Shown: positions 18,270-28,739 of the stretch, in pieces | Numbering within the stretch: the stretch's first letter is position 1 | How the letters are laid out: the number at the start of each line of letters is the position of its first letter | Source: Actinomycetota bacterium | Lineage (GTDB): Bacteria; Actinomycetota; Thermoleophilia; Gaiellales; Gaiellaceae | Assembly: GCA_005888315.1 (NCBI GenBank) | Contig: VAWH01000066.1 | Span: 1 to 43,169, forward strand | Direction: 5' to 3' | Length of the DNA stretch: 43,169 bases | Translations under genes and position numbers: made by a program | Notes under the pieces: generated by a model | The model's input: only the letters and a program-made list of their open reading frames with translations | Database searches by the model: none | Told to the model about the DNA's origin: nothing

Positions 18270-18833
18270 TTACGGCGTCTTGATCGCCGGCGGTGAGAAG
18301 GTCTGCCAGCTATTCACGAGCCAGCGCCCGTGAATGCGGTCGAGCAGCATCAAGAAGATCTGCGGCTTCGTCACGCCGGAGCCCTTGACGGGCCTGAGAA
18401 AGAACTTGAGCTGGATCTCGTGCTGCCGGGCGTAGTCGATGCTCAGAGACGCCTTCTCGGTGGCGGGATAGGGCTGGATCGGAACCCCGACGGTCTTCCA
18501 GTCCTGCATCCACTGCTTGAGCGAGTGGTAGCCGTCCCGAATCTCGGGGCCGCTCAGCCGGTAGGCGAGCTGCGGGTCATGGCCCCGGACGCCGGCGTCG
18601 ATGAAGCGGGCAGCGACGCTGCGTGCGCTCTTCGGCAGCGCGATCGCCTTGCCCAGGCTCGTCTCCTGAGTCGCCGGCTTGCTCGAGAGCCTGTCGCTCG
18701 GATTGGCGGGGACCGTGTTGGAGTAGTGGACGACCACGAACGAGATCACGCCGGCGAGCAGAACCAACCCGGCCACCCACGGGAGATACCGATTGACCTT
18801 CGGCGACGTCACGATGCCCTCGAGCGCACTCAT
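18270..18833 (-). CDS. Membrane-anchored protein, paralogue of the next gene downstream
   Basis: From ATG 18833 the product is 187 residues: a transmembrane helix at about 17-38 (YLPWVAGLVLLAGVISFVVV), a linker, and an extracytoplasmic domain of about 120 residues with AARFIDAGVRGHDPQLAYRLSG and WLVNSWQTFSPP near its end. It is similar in order and pattern to the following gene but lacks its second helix. A GTG at 18860, 7 nt after the mutase stop, would add nine residues and suggest coupling; neither start has a well-spaced ribosome binding site. Function unknown; a link to the mutase is only positional. Confidence 0.75.
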   Translation of the reverse strand: MSALEGIVTSPKVNRYLPWVAGLVLLAGVISFVVVHYSNTVPANPSDRLSSKPATQETSLGKAIALPKSARSVAARFIDAGVRGHDPQLAYRLSGPEIRDGYHSLKQWMQDWKTVGVPIQPYPATEKASLSIDYARQHEIQLKFFLRPVKGSGVTKPQIFLMLLDRIHGRWLVNSWQTFSPPAIKTP

Positions 18834-18867
18834 CCTCTGATCGTTAGACGGTCGCGCCACGCGCTAG

Positions 18868-20538
18868 TTAGAAAACGGGGGTCTCACGCCATGTTCCCCA
18901 GACCTGCCGGAGCGCGTCACACATCTCACCGAGGGTCACGTACGCACGCGCGGCCTCGAGCAGGGCCGGCATCAGGTTCGCGTCCTCCCGGTCGGCCGCA
19001 TTCGCCACCGCCGCGAGAGAAGCCTCGACCGCCGCCGAGTCGCGCCGGCCGCGTAGCGCCTGGACGCGCTCGATCTGCTTGCGCTCGAGGGCGGGATCGA
19101 TTCGCAGGATCTCCACCTCCGGCTCGTCCTCGAGCTCGTAGCGGTTGACGCCGACGATGATCCGCTGCTTCTGCTCGACCTCGTGCTGGTAGCGGAACGA
19201 CGCGTCGGCGATCTCACGCTGGAAGAAGTTCTCCTTGATCGCCGCAACGACGCCGCCGAGCTTCTCGATTCGGTCGAAGTAATCATAGGCCTCGGCCTCG
19301 AGCCGGTTGGTCAGGTCCTCGAGGTAGTAGGAGCCGCCGAGCGGGTCGATCGTGTTGCCGGCGCCGGTCTCGTGGGCGATCACCTGCTGCGTGCGCAGCG
19401 CGATGCGGACCGCGTCCTCGGTCGGCAGCGCCAGCGCCTCGTCGAAGGAGTTCGTATGCAGCGACTGGGTCCCACCGAGCACTGCCGCCATTGCCTCGAG
19501 CGCCGTCCGGACGATGTTCACCTCGGGCTGCTGCGCCGTCAGCGAAACGCCCGCGGTCTGGGTGTGGAACCGCATCAGCCAGGAGCGAGGATTCTTGGCG
19601 CCGTAGCGCTCGCGCAGCTCGCGGGCCCAGATCCGCCGGGCGGCGCGGTACTTGGCGATCTCCTCGAAGAAGTCGACGTGGGCGTTGAAGAAAAACGAGA
19701 GTCTCGGCGCGAAGTCGTCGACGTCGAGGCCGCGCTCGATCGCCGCATCGACGTACGCGAACCCGTCCGCGAGCGTGAACGCGAGCTCCTGGATCGCATT
19801 CGAGCCGGCCTCGCGGATGTGGTAGCCGGAGATCGAGATCGGGTGCCACTTGGGCATCTCCCGCGCGCAGAACTCGACCATGTCGGTGACCAGCCGCATC
19901 GACGGCTCCGGCGGAAAGATCCACTCCTTCTGGGCGATGTACTCCTTGAGGATGTCCGTCTGGATCGTGCCGCGGAGCTCAGCGGCTGAGACGCCCTGCT
20001 GCTCCCCGACGCAGGCGTAGAACGCGAGGAGCATCGCCGACGGCGCGTTGATCGTCATCGAGGTCGAGACCTCGGCGAGCGGGATCCCCTCGAAGAGCGT
20101 CTCCACGTCTGCAAGCGAGTCGATCGCGACACCCTCGCGGCCGACCTCGCCGAGCGAGCGAGGATGGTCGGAGTCGTAGCCCATCAGAGTCGGCATGTCG
20201 AAGGCGGTCGAGAGCCCGGTCTGCCCGTGGTCGAGCAGGTAGCGGAAGCGCTCGTTCGTCTCCTCCGCGGTCCCGAAGCCGGCGAACTGCCGCATCGTCC
20301 AGAGACGGCCGCGGTACATCGACGGGTAGACGCCTCGGGTGAACGGGTAGACGCCCGGATAGCCCAGGTCTCGGTCGTAGTCGATCTCGACGCTGTCGGG
20401 TGTGTAGAGCGGCTCGTTCTCCAGCCCCGAGATCGTCGAGAAGAGCTCGCCCTGGCGCTCCGGCGCGGCCTCGTAGAGCTCGCGCCGCCACTCGCCTGTG
20501 CCGCTCTCGACCTCCGGCCGGTCCTCGGTCGTCGCCAC
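18868..20538 (-). CDS. Acyl-CoA mutase large subunit, isobutyryl-CoA mutase-like
   Basis: The 556-residue product (GTG start 20536-20538) is the TIM-barrel catalytic subunit of an adenosylcobalamin-dependent mutase without its own B12 domain. Family motifs include [36 protein letters not shown] and [19 protein letters not shown]. The residues that set substrate choice are F85 (RQFAGF) and Q203 (IAQKEW), 118 apart. The same spacing separates Y89 and R207 in methylmalonyl-CoA mutase and F80 and Q198 in isobutyryl-CoA mutase, so the pair matches the latter. The expected reaction is isobutyryl-CoA to butyryl-CoA. The small subunit is encoded 2.1 kb downstream on the same strand. Confidence 0.92.
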   Translation of the reverse strand: MATTEDRPEVESGTGEWRRELYEAAPERQGELFSTISGLENEPLYTPDSVEIDYDRDLGYPGVYPFTRGVYPSMYRGRLWTMRQFAGFGTAEETNERFRYLLDHGQTGLSTAFDMPTLMGYDSDHPRSLGEVGREGVAIDSLADVETLFEGIPLAEVSTSMTINAPSAMLLAFYACVGEQQGVSAAELRGTIQTDILKEYIAQKEWIFPPEPSMRLVTDMVEFCAREMPKWHPISISGYHIREAGSNAIQELAFTLADGFAYVDAAIERGLDVDDFAPRLSFFFNAHVDFFEEIAKYRAARRIWARELRERYGAKNPRSWLMRFHTQTAGVSLTAQQPEVNIVRTALEAMAAVLGGTQSLHTNSFDEALALPTEDAVRIALRTQQVIAHETGAGNTIDPLGGSYYLEDLTNRLEAEAYDYFDRIEKLGGVVAAIKENFFQREIADASFRYQHEVEQKQRIIVGVNRYELEDEPEVEILRIDPALERKQIERVQALRGRRDSAAVEASLAAVANAADREDANLMPALLEAARAYVTLGEMCDALRQVWGTWRETPVF

Positions 20539-20717
20539 GCTTCGAATACTAGGGGCAGGACTGATCGCCGGCGCGGGCCATTTTTGCCCCAAAATCGTTG
20601 ACTTTTATCCCTCGGAGGGACGAGGCTCCTACCCCGGAAGGGGGATCTTGACTCGCCGATCAACTTTTCGGCCCGTTTCTCCTCAGCCGGAGCACGTTTG
20701 CTGCCGATTCGAAGCGT
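20539..20717. promoter_or_regulatory. Divergent upstream region with hairpins (mutase / histidine kinase)
   Basis: This 179-bp gap separates two divergent genes. On the kinase side it has a TTGACT box at 20598-20603, then a 13-bp inverted repeat TCCCTC-G-GAGGGA (20608-20620) and CCCC-GGAA-GGGG (20632-20643) with a GNRA-type loop, enclosed by ATCCC/GGGAT (20607-20611 and 20642-20646). This could be a folded leader or operator. No matching -10 box was convincing, and no known riboswitch was recognised. Confidence 0.4.
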
Positions 20718-22256
20718 GTGGCGAGCAACCCTGTTCAGCTTCGCCGATCCTCGGGCTTTCCCGACGGGCGCGAGCAAGCACCACGGCTGGTGCTTCGCTT
20801 TGCGCTTTACAGCGGCGCGGTCCTACTCGCCGCCGGTCTGGCGATTCTCTGGACCGTCAACCGCGAGGTCGCATCCAGGGCGCGGCACACTGTCGAGACG
20901 CAGGCGGAGATGGTCGCCCAGCAGAGCTTGCGCGGGCGCCTGCTGCCGAGCGACTTCGACGCTCCGGTGCGAGGGCAACGGCTCGCGCAGCTCGACTCGC
21001 TGTTCAGGCGGGACATTCTCATGCCCAGCGTCGTCGGGACTCGCCTGGTCAATCGCGACGGGACGATCACTTATGCCGCCCGGCACACGTTGATCGGCAC
21101 CAAGGCCCCGTACACACGCAACTTGGCCGCGGTCTTTGCAGGCAGGTCCGAGCGGCGCGTGACGCGGACCGTGAGCTGGCGCGGCCAGCAGAACGTCAAG
21201 GTCCTCCAGTTGCTAGTCCCGGTCCGAGAGACCGCGACCACGAAGCCGCTGGGAGCGCTCGAGTTCGACCAGGACTACCGCGCGATTGAGATCGGCGTCA
21301 GCGATGCGAGCCATCGCCTGGTGGTCATCCTCGGGATCGCGCTCCTAGTGCTCTACCTCTCGTTGTTCCCGATCTTGCACCGGCTAACGGCACAGCTGGC
21401 GTCACGAAACCGGCGCCTCCGCGAACAGGCCGCTGAGCGGGAGGAACTCCTCGAGGCCGAGCAGACGGCTCGCGCCGAGGCCGAGACGATCCAGCGGCTC
21501 TTGACCGAGCAGAACTCACGGCTCCGGGAGCTCGACCTGATGAAGGATGAGTTCGTCTCGCTCGTTTCGCACGAGCTGCGAACGCCACTCACGTCGATCC
21601 GCGGTTACCTCGAGCTTCTGATGGAGGAGGGGGGCAATCTCACGGCGGAGCAGGAGCGGTTCCTCCGCGTCGTCGATAGAAACTCGGAGAGGCTCCTCCA
21701 TCTCGTCGGCGATCTGCTGTTCCTCGCACAGGTCGACGCGGGCAAGCTCACGATCGAGCACGAGAACGTCCGCCTCGAAGAGGTGGTGCAGGATTCGGTC
21801 GAGGCGCTCCGTCCGATCGCCGAGTCGCGCGGGATCGAGCTCGTCACGTCGATTACGCCTCTGCCCAGCCTTGTCGGCGACCGGGCCTGCCTCGCTCAGG
21901 TACTCGACAATCTCGTCTCCAACGCGCTGAAGTTCACCGCCGAAGGGGGCCGCGTCTCCGTTTCGCTGTACGCCGAGGGCGACAGTGCGGTCGTCGAGGT
22001 CGAGGACAACGGCGTCGGGATCCCCACGGCGGAGCAGACCCGCCTGTTCGAACGCTTCTTCCGCAGCTCGCGCGCGACGGACAACGCGATTCCGGGAACC
22101 GGCCTGGGCCTCGCAATCACGAAAGCGATCGCGGAACGGCACGGGGGGCGGATTTCGGTCGAGAGCGAAGAGGACGTGGGCACATCCGTCCGCGTCGAAC
22201 TGCCGCTTGCTATGGCGCACGACCACTCCGCTCCGGCGCCCCAGTTCGCAGCCTGA
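20718..22256 (+). CDS. Membrane sensor histidine kinase
   Basis: The 512-residue protein has transmembrane helices at about 26-46 and 200-220 flanking a 150-residue extracytoplasmic sensor domain with LMPSVVGTRLVNRDGTITYA, a dCache/PAS-like pattern. A coiled coil (225-275) leads to the dimerisation domain with the phospho-accepting H285 in SHELRTPLTSIRGYLELL, then the ATPase boxes DNLVSNALKFT, VEDNGVGIP, LFERFFR and GTGLGLAI. GTG start at 20718. No HAMP domain is evident. Its partner is very likely the convergent OmpR-type regulator, and the collagen-like gene beyond is a candidate target. Confidence 0.92.
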   Translation: MASNPVQLRRSSGFPDGREQAPRLVLRFALYSGAVLLAAGLAILWTVNREVASRARHTVETQAEMVAQQSLRGRLLPSDFDAPVRGQRLAQLDSLFRRDILMPSVVGTRLVNRDGTITYAARHTLIGTKAPYTRNLAAVFAGRSERRVTRTVSWRGQQNVKVLQLLVPVRETATTKPLGALEFDQDYRAIEIGVSDASHRLVVILGIALLVLYLSLFPILHRLTAQLASRNRRLREQAAEREELLEAEQTARAEAETIQRLLTEQNSRLRELDLMKDEFVSLVSHELRTPLTSIRGYLELLMEEGGNLTAEQERFLRVVDRNSERLLHLVGDLLFLAQVDAGKLTIEHENVRLEEVVQDSVEALRPIAESRGIELVTSITPLPSLVGDRACLAQVLDNLVSNALKFTAEGGRVSVSLYAEGDSAVVEVEDNGVGIPTAEQTRLFERFFRSSRATDNAIPGTGLGLAITKAIAERHGGRISVESEEDVGTSVRVELPLAMAHDHSAPAPQFAA

Positions 22257-22298
22257 AAAGCCCGACGCCGCCTGGGAGATTCTCCGGCAAGCTCAGGC
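22251..22298. terminator. Inverted repeats between convergent kinase and regulator genes
   Basis: GCCTGA (22251-22256, ending in the kinase stop) is repeated inverted as TCAGGC (22293-22298, containing the regulator stop). Between them GGAGA-T-TCTCC (22275-22285) forms a second inverted repeat. Together these may stop transcription from both sides. Confidence 0.35.
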
Positions 22299-22982
22299 GT
22301 CCCTCGGCGGACGGTAGCGATACCCGAAGCCTCTCACGGTCTCGATCGGAGACTCTTCCCCTGGAGGCGCCCCGAGCTTGCGGCGCAGGTACCCGACGTA
22401 CAGCTTGACCTGATCGCGCTCGACGTTGCGCGCATTTCCCCACGCGAGCTCCAGCAGCTGCTCGTGGGAGAGGACCTGGTTGGTGTTGCGGACGAAGGCG
22501 GCGAGCATCCGAAACTCCAGCGGCGTGAGCGAAAGCTCGTTCTCACCGACTCTGACGGCCCGCTGCGCGAAATCGATGGTGACGAAGCCGTCGTTGTACG
22601 TCACCGGCGCATCGGTGTCGCTGCGCTGCCGGCGAAGGTTCGCCTCGACCCTGGCGAGAAGCTCTTGGCGCCCGAATGGCTTGGTGACGTAGTCGTCCGC
22701 TCCGCCTCGGAGGCCTCGAACCTTGGCCAGCTCCCGCGTCTGCGCGGTGAGCATTACGACCGGTACGTCGCTCAACTCCCGGATCCGCTCAAGCGTCCCC
22801 CAGCCGTCGAGCCCTGGCATCGAGACGTCGAGAACGACGAGATCCGGTTGAGAGGAGAAAAAGACCCGTAGACCTTCGCTGCCGTCTCCCGCTTCCACGA
22901 CGTCGTGGCCGGCACGCTCGAGCAACTCGCGCACAAGGCTGCGAATGTCGGCCTCGTCGTCGACCACGAGCACGCTGGCCAT
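22293..22982 (-). CDS. OmpR/PhoB-type response regulator
   Basis: The 229-residue product has a receiver domain (1-118) with the acidic pair DDE (8-10), phospho-acceptor D52 in [10 protein letters not shown] and K101 in VTKPFG. A C-terminal winged helix follows, with [33 protein letters not shown] and [10 protein letters not shown]. It is tail-to-tail with the histidine kinase gene and head-to-head with the collagen-like gene, 228 bp apart. ATG 22980-22982 gives the canonical [10 protein letters not shown]; the frame stays open upstream without family similarity. Confidence 0.95.
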   Translation of the reverse strand: MASVLVVDDEADIRSLVRELLERAGHDVVEAGDGSEGLRVFFSSQPDLVVLDVSMPGLDGWGTLERIRELSDVPVVMLTAQTRELAKVRGLRGGADDYVTKPFGRQELLARVEANLRRQRSDTDAPVTYNDGFVTIDFAQRAVRVGENELSLTPLEFRMLAAFVRNTNQVLSHEQLLELAWGNARNVERDQVKLYVGYLRRKLGAPPGEESPIETVRGFGYRYRPPRDA

Positions 22983-23210
22983 GCACAGGGGGATAGCAGA
23001 CGTGTCGGCTCGCCGGAAGTCGCCCTCGTCGCGGATCCCCGTGTCGCCGTCCCTCGTGAGAGTGATTTTCGGCCCGGTCATACGGCTTTCACACCAAAAA
23101 CACACCGGTTCCCTGCCTTCGCGGCCGAAGCCTGGGCTGTAGTGGCGAGCCTCAAGAATTTGCGGAGTTCTTCTTCTCGACCCCCAGAGCCGGCGGACGG
23201 CCCCGGGACG
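22983..23210. promoter_or_regulatory. Divergent upstream region of response regulator and collagen-like gene
   Basis: At 228 bp this is the longest gene-free stretch. It must hold promoters for both divergent genes and is where an OmpR-type regulator would bind. It is less GC-rich than the flanks near 23090-23105 and has AAGAA/TTCTT arms at about 23155-23180. No clear direct repeats or sigma-70 boxes were identified. Confidence 0.3.
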
Positions 23211-25648
<2,438 letters not shown>

Positions 25649-25652
<4 letters not shown>

Positions 25653-25753
25653 ATTCTTCCTCCCCGGACACGCCGGTTGCTGAACTCAAGGAGCAGGCGC
25701 CGAGTGCCGAAGCTCGAATGACCACCACCGAGACTGACGTCGAAGGAGCCTAA
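25649..25753 (+). CDS. Small ORF of 34 codons overlapping the collagen-like gene stop
   Basis: GTG at 25649-25651 overlaps the collagen-like stop as GTGA, and the frame ends with TAA at 25751-25753, two bases before the next gene's ATG. The predicted peptide starts [16 protein letters not shown], is acidic and has no signal peptide or helix long enough to span a membrane. The overlap and the snug fit argue for a real coupled cistron. Against it, third-position GC is only about 65 percent, lower than in neighbouring genes. No family recognised. Confidence 0.4.
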
Positions 25754-25755
25754 CG

Positions 25756-26364
25756 ATGGAAGCGCATGAAACTCCGCACACCACCGTTGAACCCCGACGG
25801 CCGGCGATGCCTCAACACAGGCGCCCGCGGATGAAGGCGCTGCCTCTCTCCTTGGTCGCGCTGCTCGTGACCGCCCTCATCGTGCTCGCAACCATGCTGC
25901 TCCTTCGCGGCCAAGCCACGGGCAAGACGACGCTGCCGCCGGTAGGGACGCCCGCAGCCGTCTCGAAATCCCAGTTGAAAGCCCTTGCCGAGCAGTCCAA
26001 GCAGCCGATCTACTGGGCCGGCTCGAAGCCGGGCGCGTACGAGCTGACGCGAACGACCGACGGTCGGATCTACATCCGCTACCTGCCTTCGGCCGACAAG
26101 GTTGGCGACCGGACACCGGATTACCTCACCGTCGGGACGTACCCCGCCAAGCAGGCCTTCTCAGCAATCCAGCGCGCAGCCGCCCGCCAAGGTGCTGTCT
26201 CGGCCAACATCGATCGCGGCGGCCTGCTCGTCTTCAACAACAGCACCCCGAAGAGCGTCTATTTCAGCTACCCGAAGAGCGGTTACCAGGTCGAGGTCTA
26301 CGACCCCTCCCCGCTGCAGGCCCGGACGCTTGTTCTCGGCGGCATGATCACACCGATCAAGTAA
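25756..26364 (+). CDS. Single-pass membrane protein of unknown function
   Basis: The 202-residue protein has a basic, proline-containing cytoplasmic N-terminus (about 1-26), one transmembrane helix (about 27-48, LSLVALLVTALIVLATMLLL) and an extracytoplasmic domain of about 150 residues with QPIYWAGSKPGAYELTRTTD and a repeated YFSYPKSGYQVEVYDPSP segment. No known family recognised. AAGGAG lies about 7 nt before ATG 25756. It sits directly after the collagen-like gene and the 34-codon ORF, on the same strand, so a role in the same surface structure is plausible but only inferred. Confidence 0.8.
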   Translation: MEAHETPHTTVEPRRPAMPQHRRPRMKALPLSLVALLVTALIVLATMLLLRGQATGKTTLPPVGTPAAVSKSQLKALAEQSKQPIYWAGSKPGAYELTRTTDGRIYIRYLPSADKVGDRTPDYLTVGTYPAKQAFSAIQRAAARQGAVSANIDRGGLLVFNNSTPKSVYFSYPKSGYQVEVYDPSPLQARTLVLGGMITPIK

Positions 26365-26379
26365 CGGGTTACGTACCCG
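26361..26379. terminator. Overlapping inverted repeats across convergent stops
   Basis: GTAAC-GG-GTTAC (26361-26372) contains the TAA stops of both convergent genes, and CGGGT-TACGT-ACCCG (26365-26379) overlaps it. The short gap of 4 bp between the genes is entirely within these repeats. Confidence 0.4.
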
Positions 26380-26947
26380 AGCCGCCGGGCTTCCAGAGCG
26401 TCTCTTCGACTCCCGCGTTCGCCGCGCGAGCCAGGATGAACAGCAGGTCGGAGAGCCGGTTCAGGTAGATCGCGACCAGGGGGCTCACACCTTCGACGCG
26501 CAGGACGCTGCGCTCGGCGCGACGGCAGACGGACCGCGCGAGGTACAGGCGCGCCGCAAGCTCGGTGCCGCCGGGAAGGACGAACGATTTCAGCGGCTCG
26601 AGATAGGCGTTGGCGGCATCACAGTCCCGCTCGAGCCGATCGACCTGCTCTTCGGACAAGCGCAACCGCTCCCGCCCGGTCGTCTCAGGCGTGGCGAGAT
26701 CGGCGCCGAGGTCGAAGAGCTCGTTCTGGATCTGCTGCAAGGGCTCGGGTGAGCCCTCAAGCGCGGCCGCCCAGCCGATCAGGGAGTTCAGCTCGTCGAC
26801 CTCGCCGACGGCCTCGACGCGGGGATCCGTTTTCGGTACGCGCGTTCCGTCCCCGAGGCTCGTCTCGCCGCGGTCGCCACCGCCGGTGTAGATCCGGGTC
26901 AACCGGACGGGCTCGTCGCGCTTGCGGCTCACGCCGAAACGTCGCAT
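26369..26947 (-). CDS. Cob(I)alamin adenosyltransferase, PduO type
   Basis: The 192-residue product makes adenosylcobalamin from cob(I)alamin and ATP. The ATP-binding N-terminus RIYTGGGDRGETSLGDGTRVPKTD and the helix VEAVGEVDELNSLIGWA are typical of PduO-type enzymes, and RSVCRRAERSV holds the conserved arginine/glutamate pair. It supplies the cofactor for the split mutase in this window. ATG 26945-26947 is used; a GTG at 26932, or a TTG just before TRIYT, would match shorter family members better. It ends at a palindrome shared with the convergent membrane-protein gene. Confidence 0.94.
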   Translation of the reverse strand: MRRFGVSRKRDEPVRLTRIYTGGGDRGETSLGDGTRVPKTDPRVEAVGEVDELNSLIGWAAALEGSPEPLQQIQNELFDLGADLATPETTGRERLRLSEEQVDRLERDCDAANAYLEPLKSFVLPGGTELAARLYLARSVCRRAERSVLRVEGVSPLVAIYLNRLSDLLFILARAANAGVEETLWKPGGSGT

Positions 26948-27070
26948 ATCCGTGACGCTTCGATCACCGGCACGCGCGGCTCTCCGAAAAAGGCTGTTGC
27001 TGGGAGGGGGCGGTGGGACCCAGAGTGACGCGCGTCGACAACCATGGCGTCATGAGCGTTCGCGGCCTCA

Positions 27071-28234
27071 TCAGCCCTGCGCCAATGCCCGCTCAGTCAG
27101 GCCGAGAATCGAGCGGGCGATCACGAGGCGCTGGATCTCGCTCGTGCCTTCGTAGATTTCCGTGATCTTCGCGTCCCGGTAGTAGCGCTCGACCGGGAAC
27201 TCCTTCGTGTAGCCGTAGCCGCCGAAGATCTGGATCGCTTCGCCCGTCTGCCGGCGCGCCATCTCCGACGCGAAGAGCTTCGCCTTGGCCCCCGCCTCGG
27301 TATGAGACTCGCCGCGCTGCTTCAGCTCTGCGGCGCGGTAGACGAGCAGCCGGGCCGCGTCGAGCTCCGTCGCCATGTCGGCGAGCTTCCACTGGATCGC
27401 CTGGAAGTCCGCGATCCGTTTCCCGAACTGCCGCCGCTCGAGCGCGTACGCGCGGGCCGCGTCGTAGGCGGCCTGAGCGATCCCGAGCGCCTGCGCAGCG
27501 ATTCCGATCCGACCCCCGTCGAGCGTCGTCATCGCGACCCGGAACCCCTTGCCCTCGTCGTGCAGGAGCCGGTCACGCCCGACCGTCGCCCCCTCGACGA
27601 CGACGTCGTTCGTGACCGACGAGTTCAGGCCCAGCTTCTCCTCGTCCCGCGTGACCCGAACGTGGTCGCCGTCGAGGATGAACGCGCTGACGCCGCCTGC
27701 GCCCGGCGTCTCCGGATCGGTTCGCGCGAACAGGAGGACGGTTCCCGCATAGCGCGCGTTCGTGATCCACTGCTTCGCGCCTGTGATGCGCCAGCCGTCG
27801 CCGTCGGGCTCGGCTCGCGTCCGCAGCGCCCCCGCGTCCGAGCCGGCCTCCGCCTCGGTGAGGGCGAACGCGCCCAAGTGCTCGCCGCGGGCGAGCGGCG
27901 GCACGAAGCGCGAGCGTTGCTCGTCGGTGCCGAAGGTCAAGATCGGCAGCGTCACGGCGCTCGTGTGCACGGCCACGGTAACGCCGACGCCCGCGTCTGC
28001 ACGCGACAGCTCCTCGAGCACGAGGACGTAGGAGAGGAAGTCGGCGCCGGCGCCGCCATACTCCTCGGGGACGCAGACGCCCATCAGGCCGAGCGCGGCC
28101 AGCTCACCGAACAGCTCACGCGGAAAGCGGTGCTCACGGTCCCACTCGGCGGCGTGAGGCTCGATCTTCTCCGCGCCGAAGTCGCGCGCCAGCGTCTGGA
28201 TCTCGCGCTGCTCGGGGCTGAGCTCGAAGTTCAA
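27071..28234 (-). CDS. Acyl-CoA dehydrogenase
   Basis: The 387-residue flavoenzyme oxidises acyl-CoA to 2-enoyl-CoA and passes electrons to ETF. Motifs are the N-terminal LSPEQREIQTLARDF, AFALTEAEAGSDAG, WITNARYAG and the C-terminal KITEIYEGTSEIQRLVIAR with the catalytic base E362; this position is typical for short-chain (butyryl) and related dehydrogenases. The start is TTG (28232-28234), supported by GGGAG about 6 nt upstream and by the family N-terminus MNFELS. It is divergent from a lipoprotein gene, with a 12-bp palindrome between. Confidence 0.95.
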   Translation of the reverse strand: MNFELSPEQREIQTLARDFGAEKIEPHAAEWDREHRFPRELFGELAALGLMGVCVPEEYGGAGADFLSYVLVLEELSRADAGVGVTVAVHTSAVTLPILTFGTDEQRSRFVPPLARGEHLGAFALTEAEAGSDAGALRTRAEPDGDGWRITGAKQWITNARYAGTVLLFARTDPETPGAGGVSAFILDGDHVRVTRDEEKLGLNSSVTNDVVVEGATVGRDRLLHDEGKGFRVAMTTLDGGRIGIAAQALGIAQAAYDAARAYALERRQFGKRIADFQAIQWKLADMATELDAARLLVYRAAELKQRGESHTEAGAKAKLFASEMARRQTGEAIQIFGGYGYTKEFPVERYYRDAKITEIYEGTSEIQRLVIARSILGLTERALAQG

Positions 28235-28272
28235 CTACAGCTCCCGCGCGCGCTGCGCCCGGATTCCCACCG

Positions 28273-28284
28273 TCACGAGCGTGA
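28273..28284. promoter_or_regulatory. TCACG-AG-CGTGA palindrome upstream of the acyl-CoA dehydrogenase gene
   Basis: A perfect 5-bp inverted repeat with a 2-bp centre lies in the 65-bp divergent gap. It abuts the AT-rich TATTA (read TAATAT on the minus strand), which could be the -10 box of the dehydrogenase gene. The position suits an operator. No regulator gene is adjacent. Confidence 0.35.
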
Positions 28285-28299
28285 TATTAGTCGGGCGTC

Positions 28300-28725
28300 T
28301 TGCGGCCCCACCTCGTGCTCGCGCTCCTTTTCGGCCTCGTCCTCGTCGGCTGCGGGTCAACCCCTCCGTCGCCCGAGAGTGTCGTCCGCGCGTGGAGCCA
28401 GGAGCTAAACCAGGGCGACAACGAAAGTGCGGCGAAGCTCTTCGCCCCCGGGGCTGAGGTCGTCCAGGCAGGCACGACCCTGCGTCTCGAGACCCGTGCC
28501 CAGGCCGTCGCGTGGAACGCCGCCCTGCCCTGCTCCGGAAAGATCGTCTCGATCAAGACGAAGGGCGATCTCACAACCGCAACGTTCCTCCTCGGCGACC
28601 GCCCGGAGCGCAAGTGCGACGGCCCCGGCCAGCACGCAACCGCAGTCGTTCGCGTCCACGAGGGCAAGATCGTGCTCTGGCACCAGACGAGCGCGGCGCC
28701 CGCGCCCGTCGGCCCGGCGGTGTAG
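28300..28725 (+). CDS. Small lipoprotein
   Basis: The 141-residue product starts at TTG 28300 with a lipoprotein signal peptide, MRPHLVLALLFGLVLVGC, the lipobox LVGC placing the lipidated cysteine at about residue 18. The mature part of about 120 residues (SPESVVRAWSQELNQGDNES onward) looks like a SnoaL/NTF2-like domain, with two further cysteines (CSGK and KCDG) that could form a disulfide. Function unknown. It converges on the HD-GYP gene, and the two stop codons form the ends of a hairpin. Confidence 0.8.
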   Translation: MRPHLVLALLFGLVLVGCGSTPPSPESVVRAWSQELNQGDNESAAKLFAPGAEVVQAGTTLRLETRAQAVAWNAALPCSGKIVSIKTKGDLTTATFLLGDRPERKCDGPGQHATAVVRVHEGKIVLWHQTSAAPAPVGPAV

Positions 28726-28739
28726 CCCGCAGGGGGCTA
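28723..28739. terminator. Hairpin whose ends are two convergent stop codons
   Basis: TAGCCC (28723-28728) pairs with GGGCTA (28734-28739) around a 5-base loop. The first arm starts with the lipoprotein TAG stop and the second ends with the HD-GYP TAG stop on the other strand. Two-way terminator is the natural reading. Confidence 0.5.

Noticed and set aside
20539-20717. Known riboswitch or tRNA in the gap before the histidine kinase
   Set aside because: Hairpins are present, but no conserved core of a known class and no cloverleaf could be made.
22905-23210. N-terminal extension of the collagen-like protein
   Set aside because: It would overlap the divergent response regulator gene, and the hydrophobic anchor begins at the ATG at 23211.
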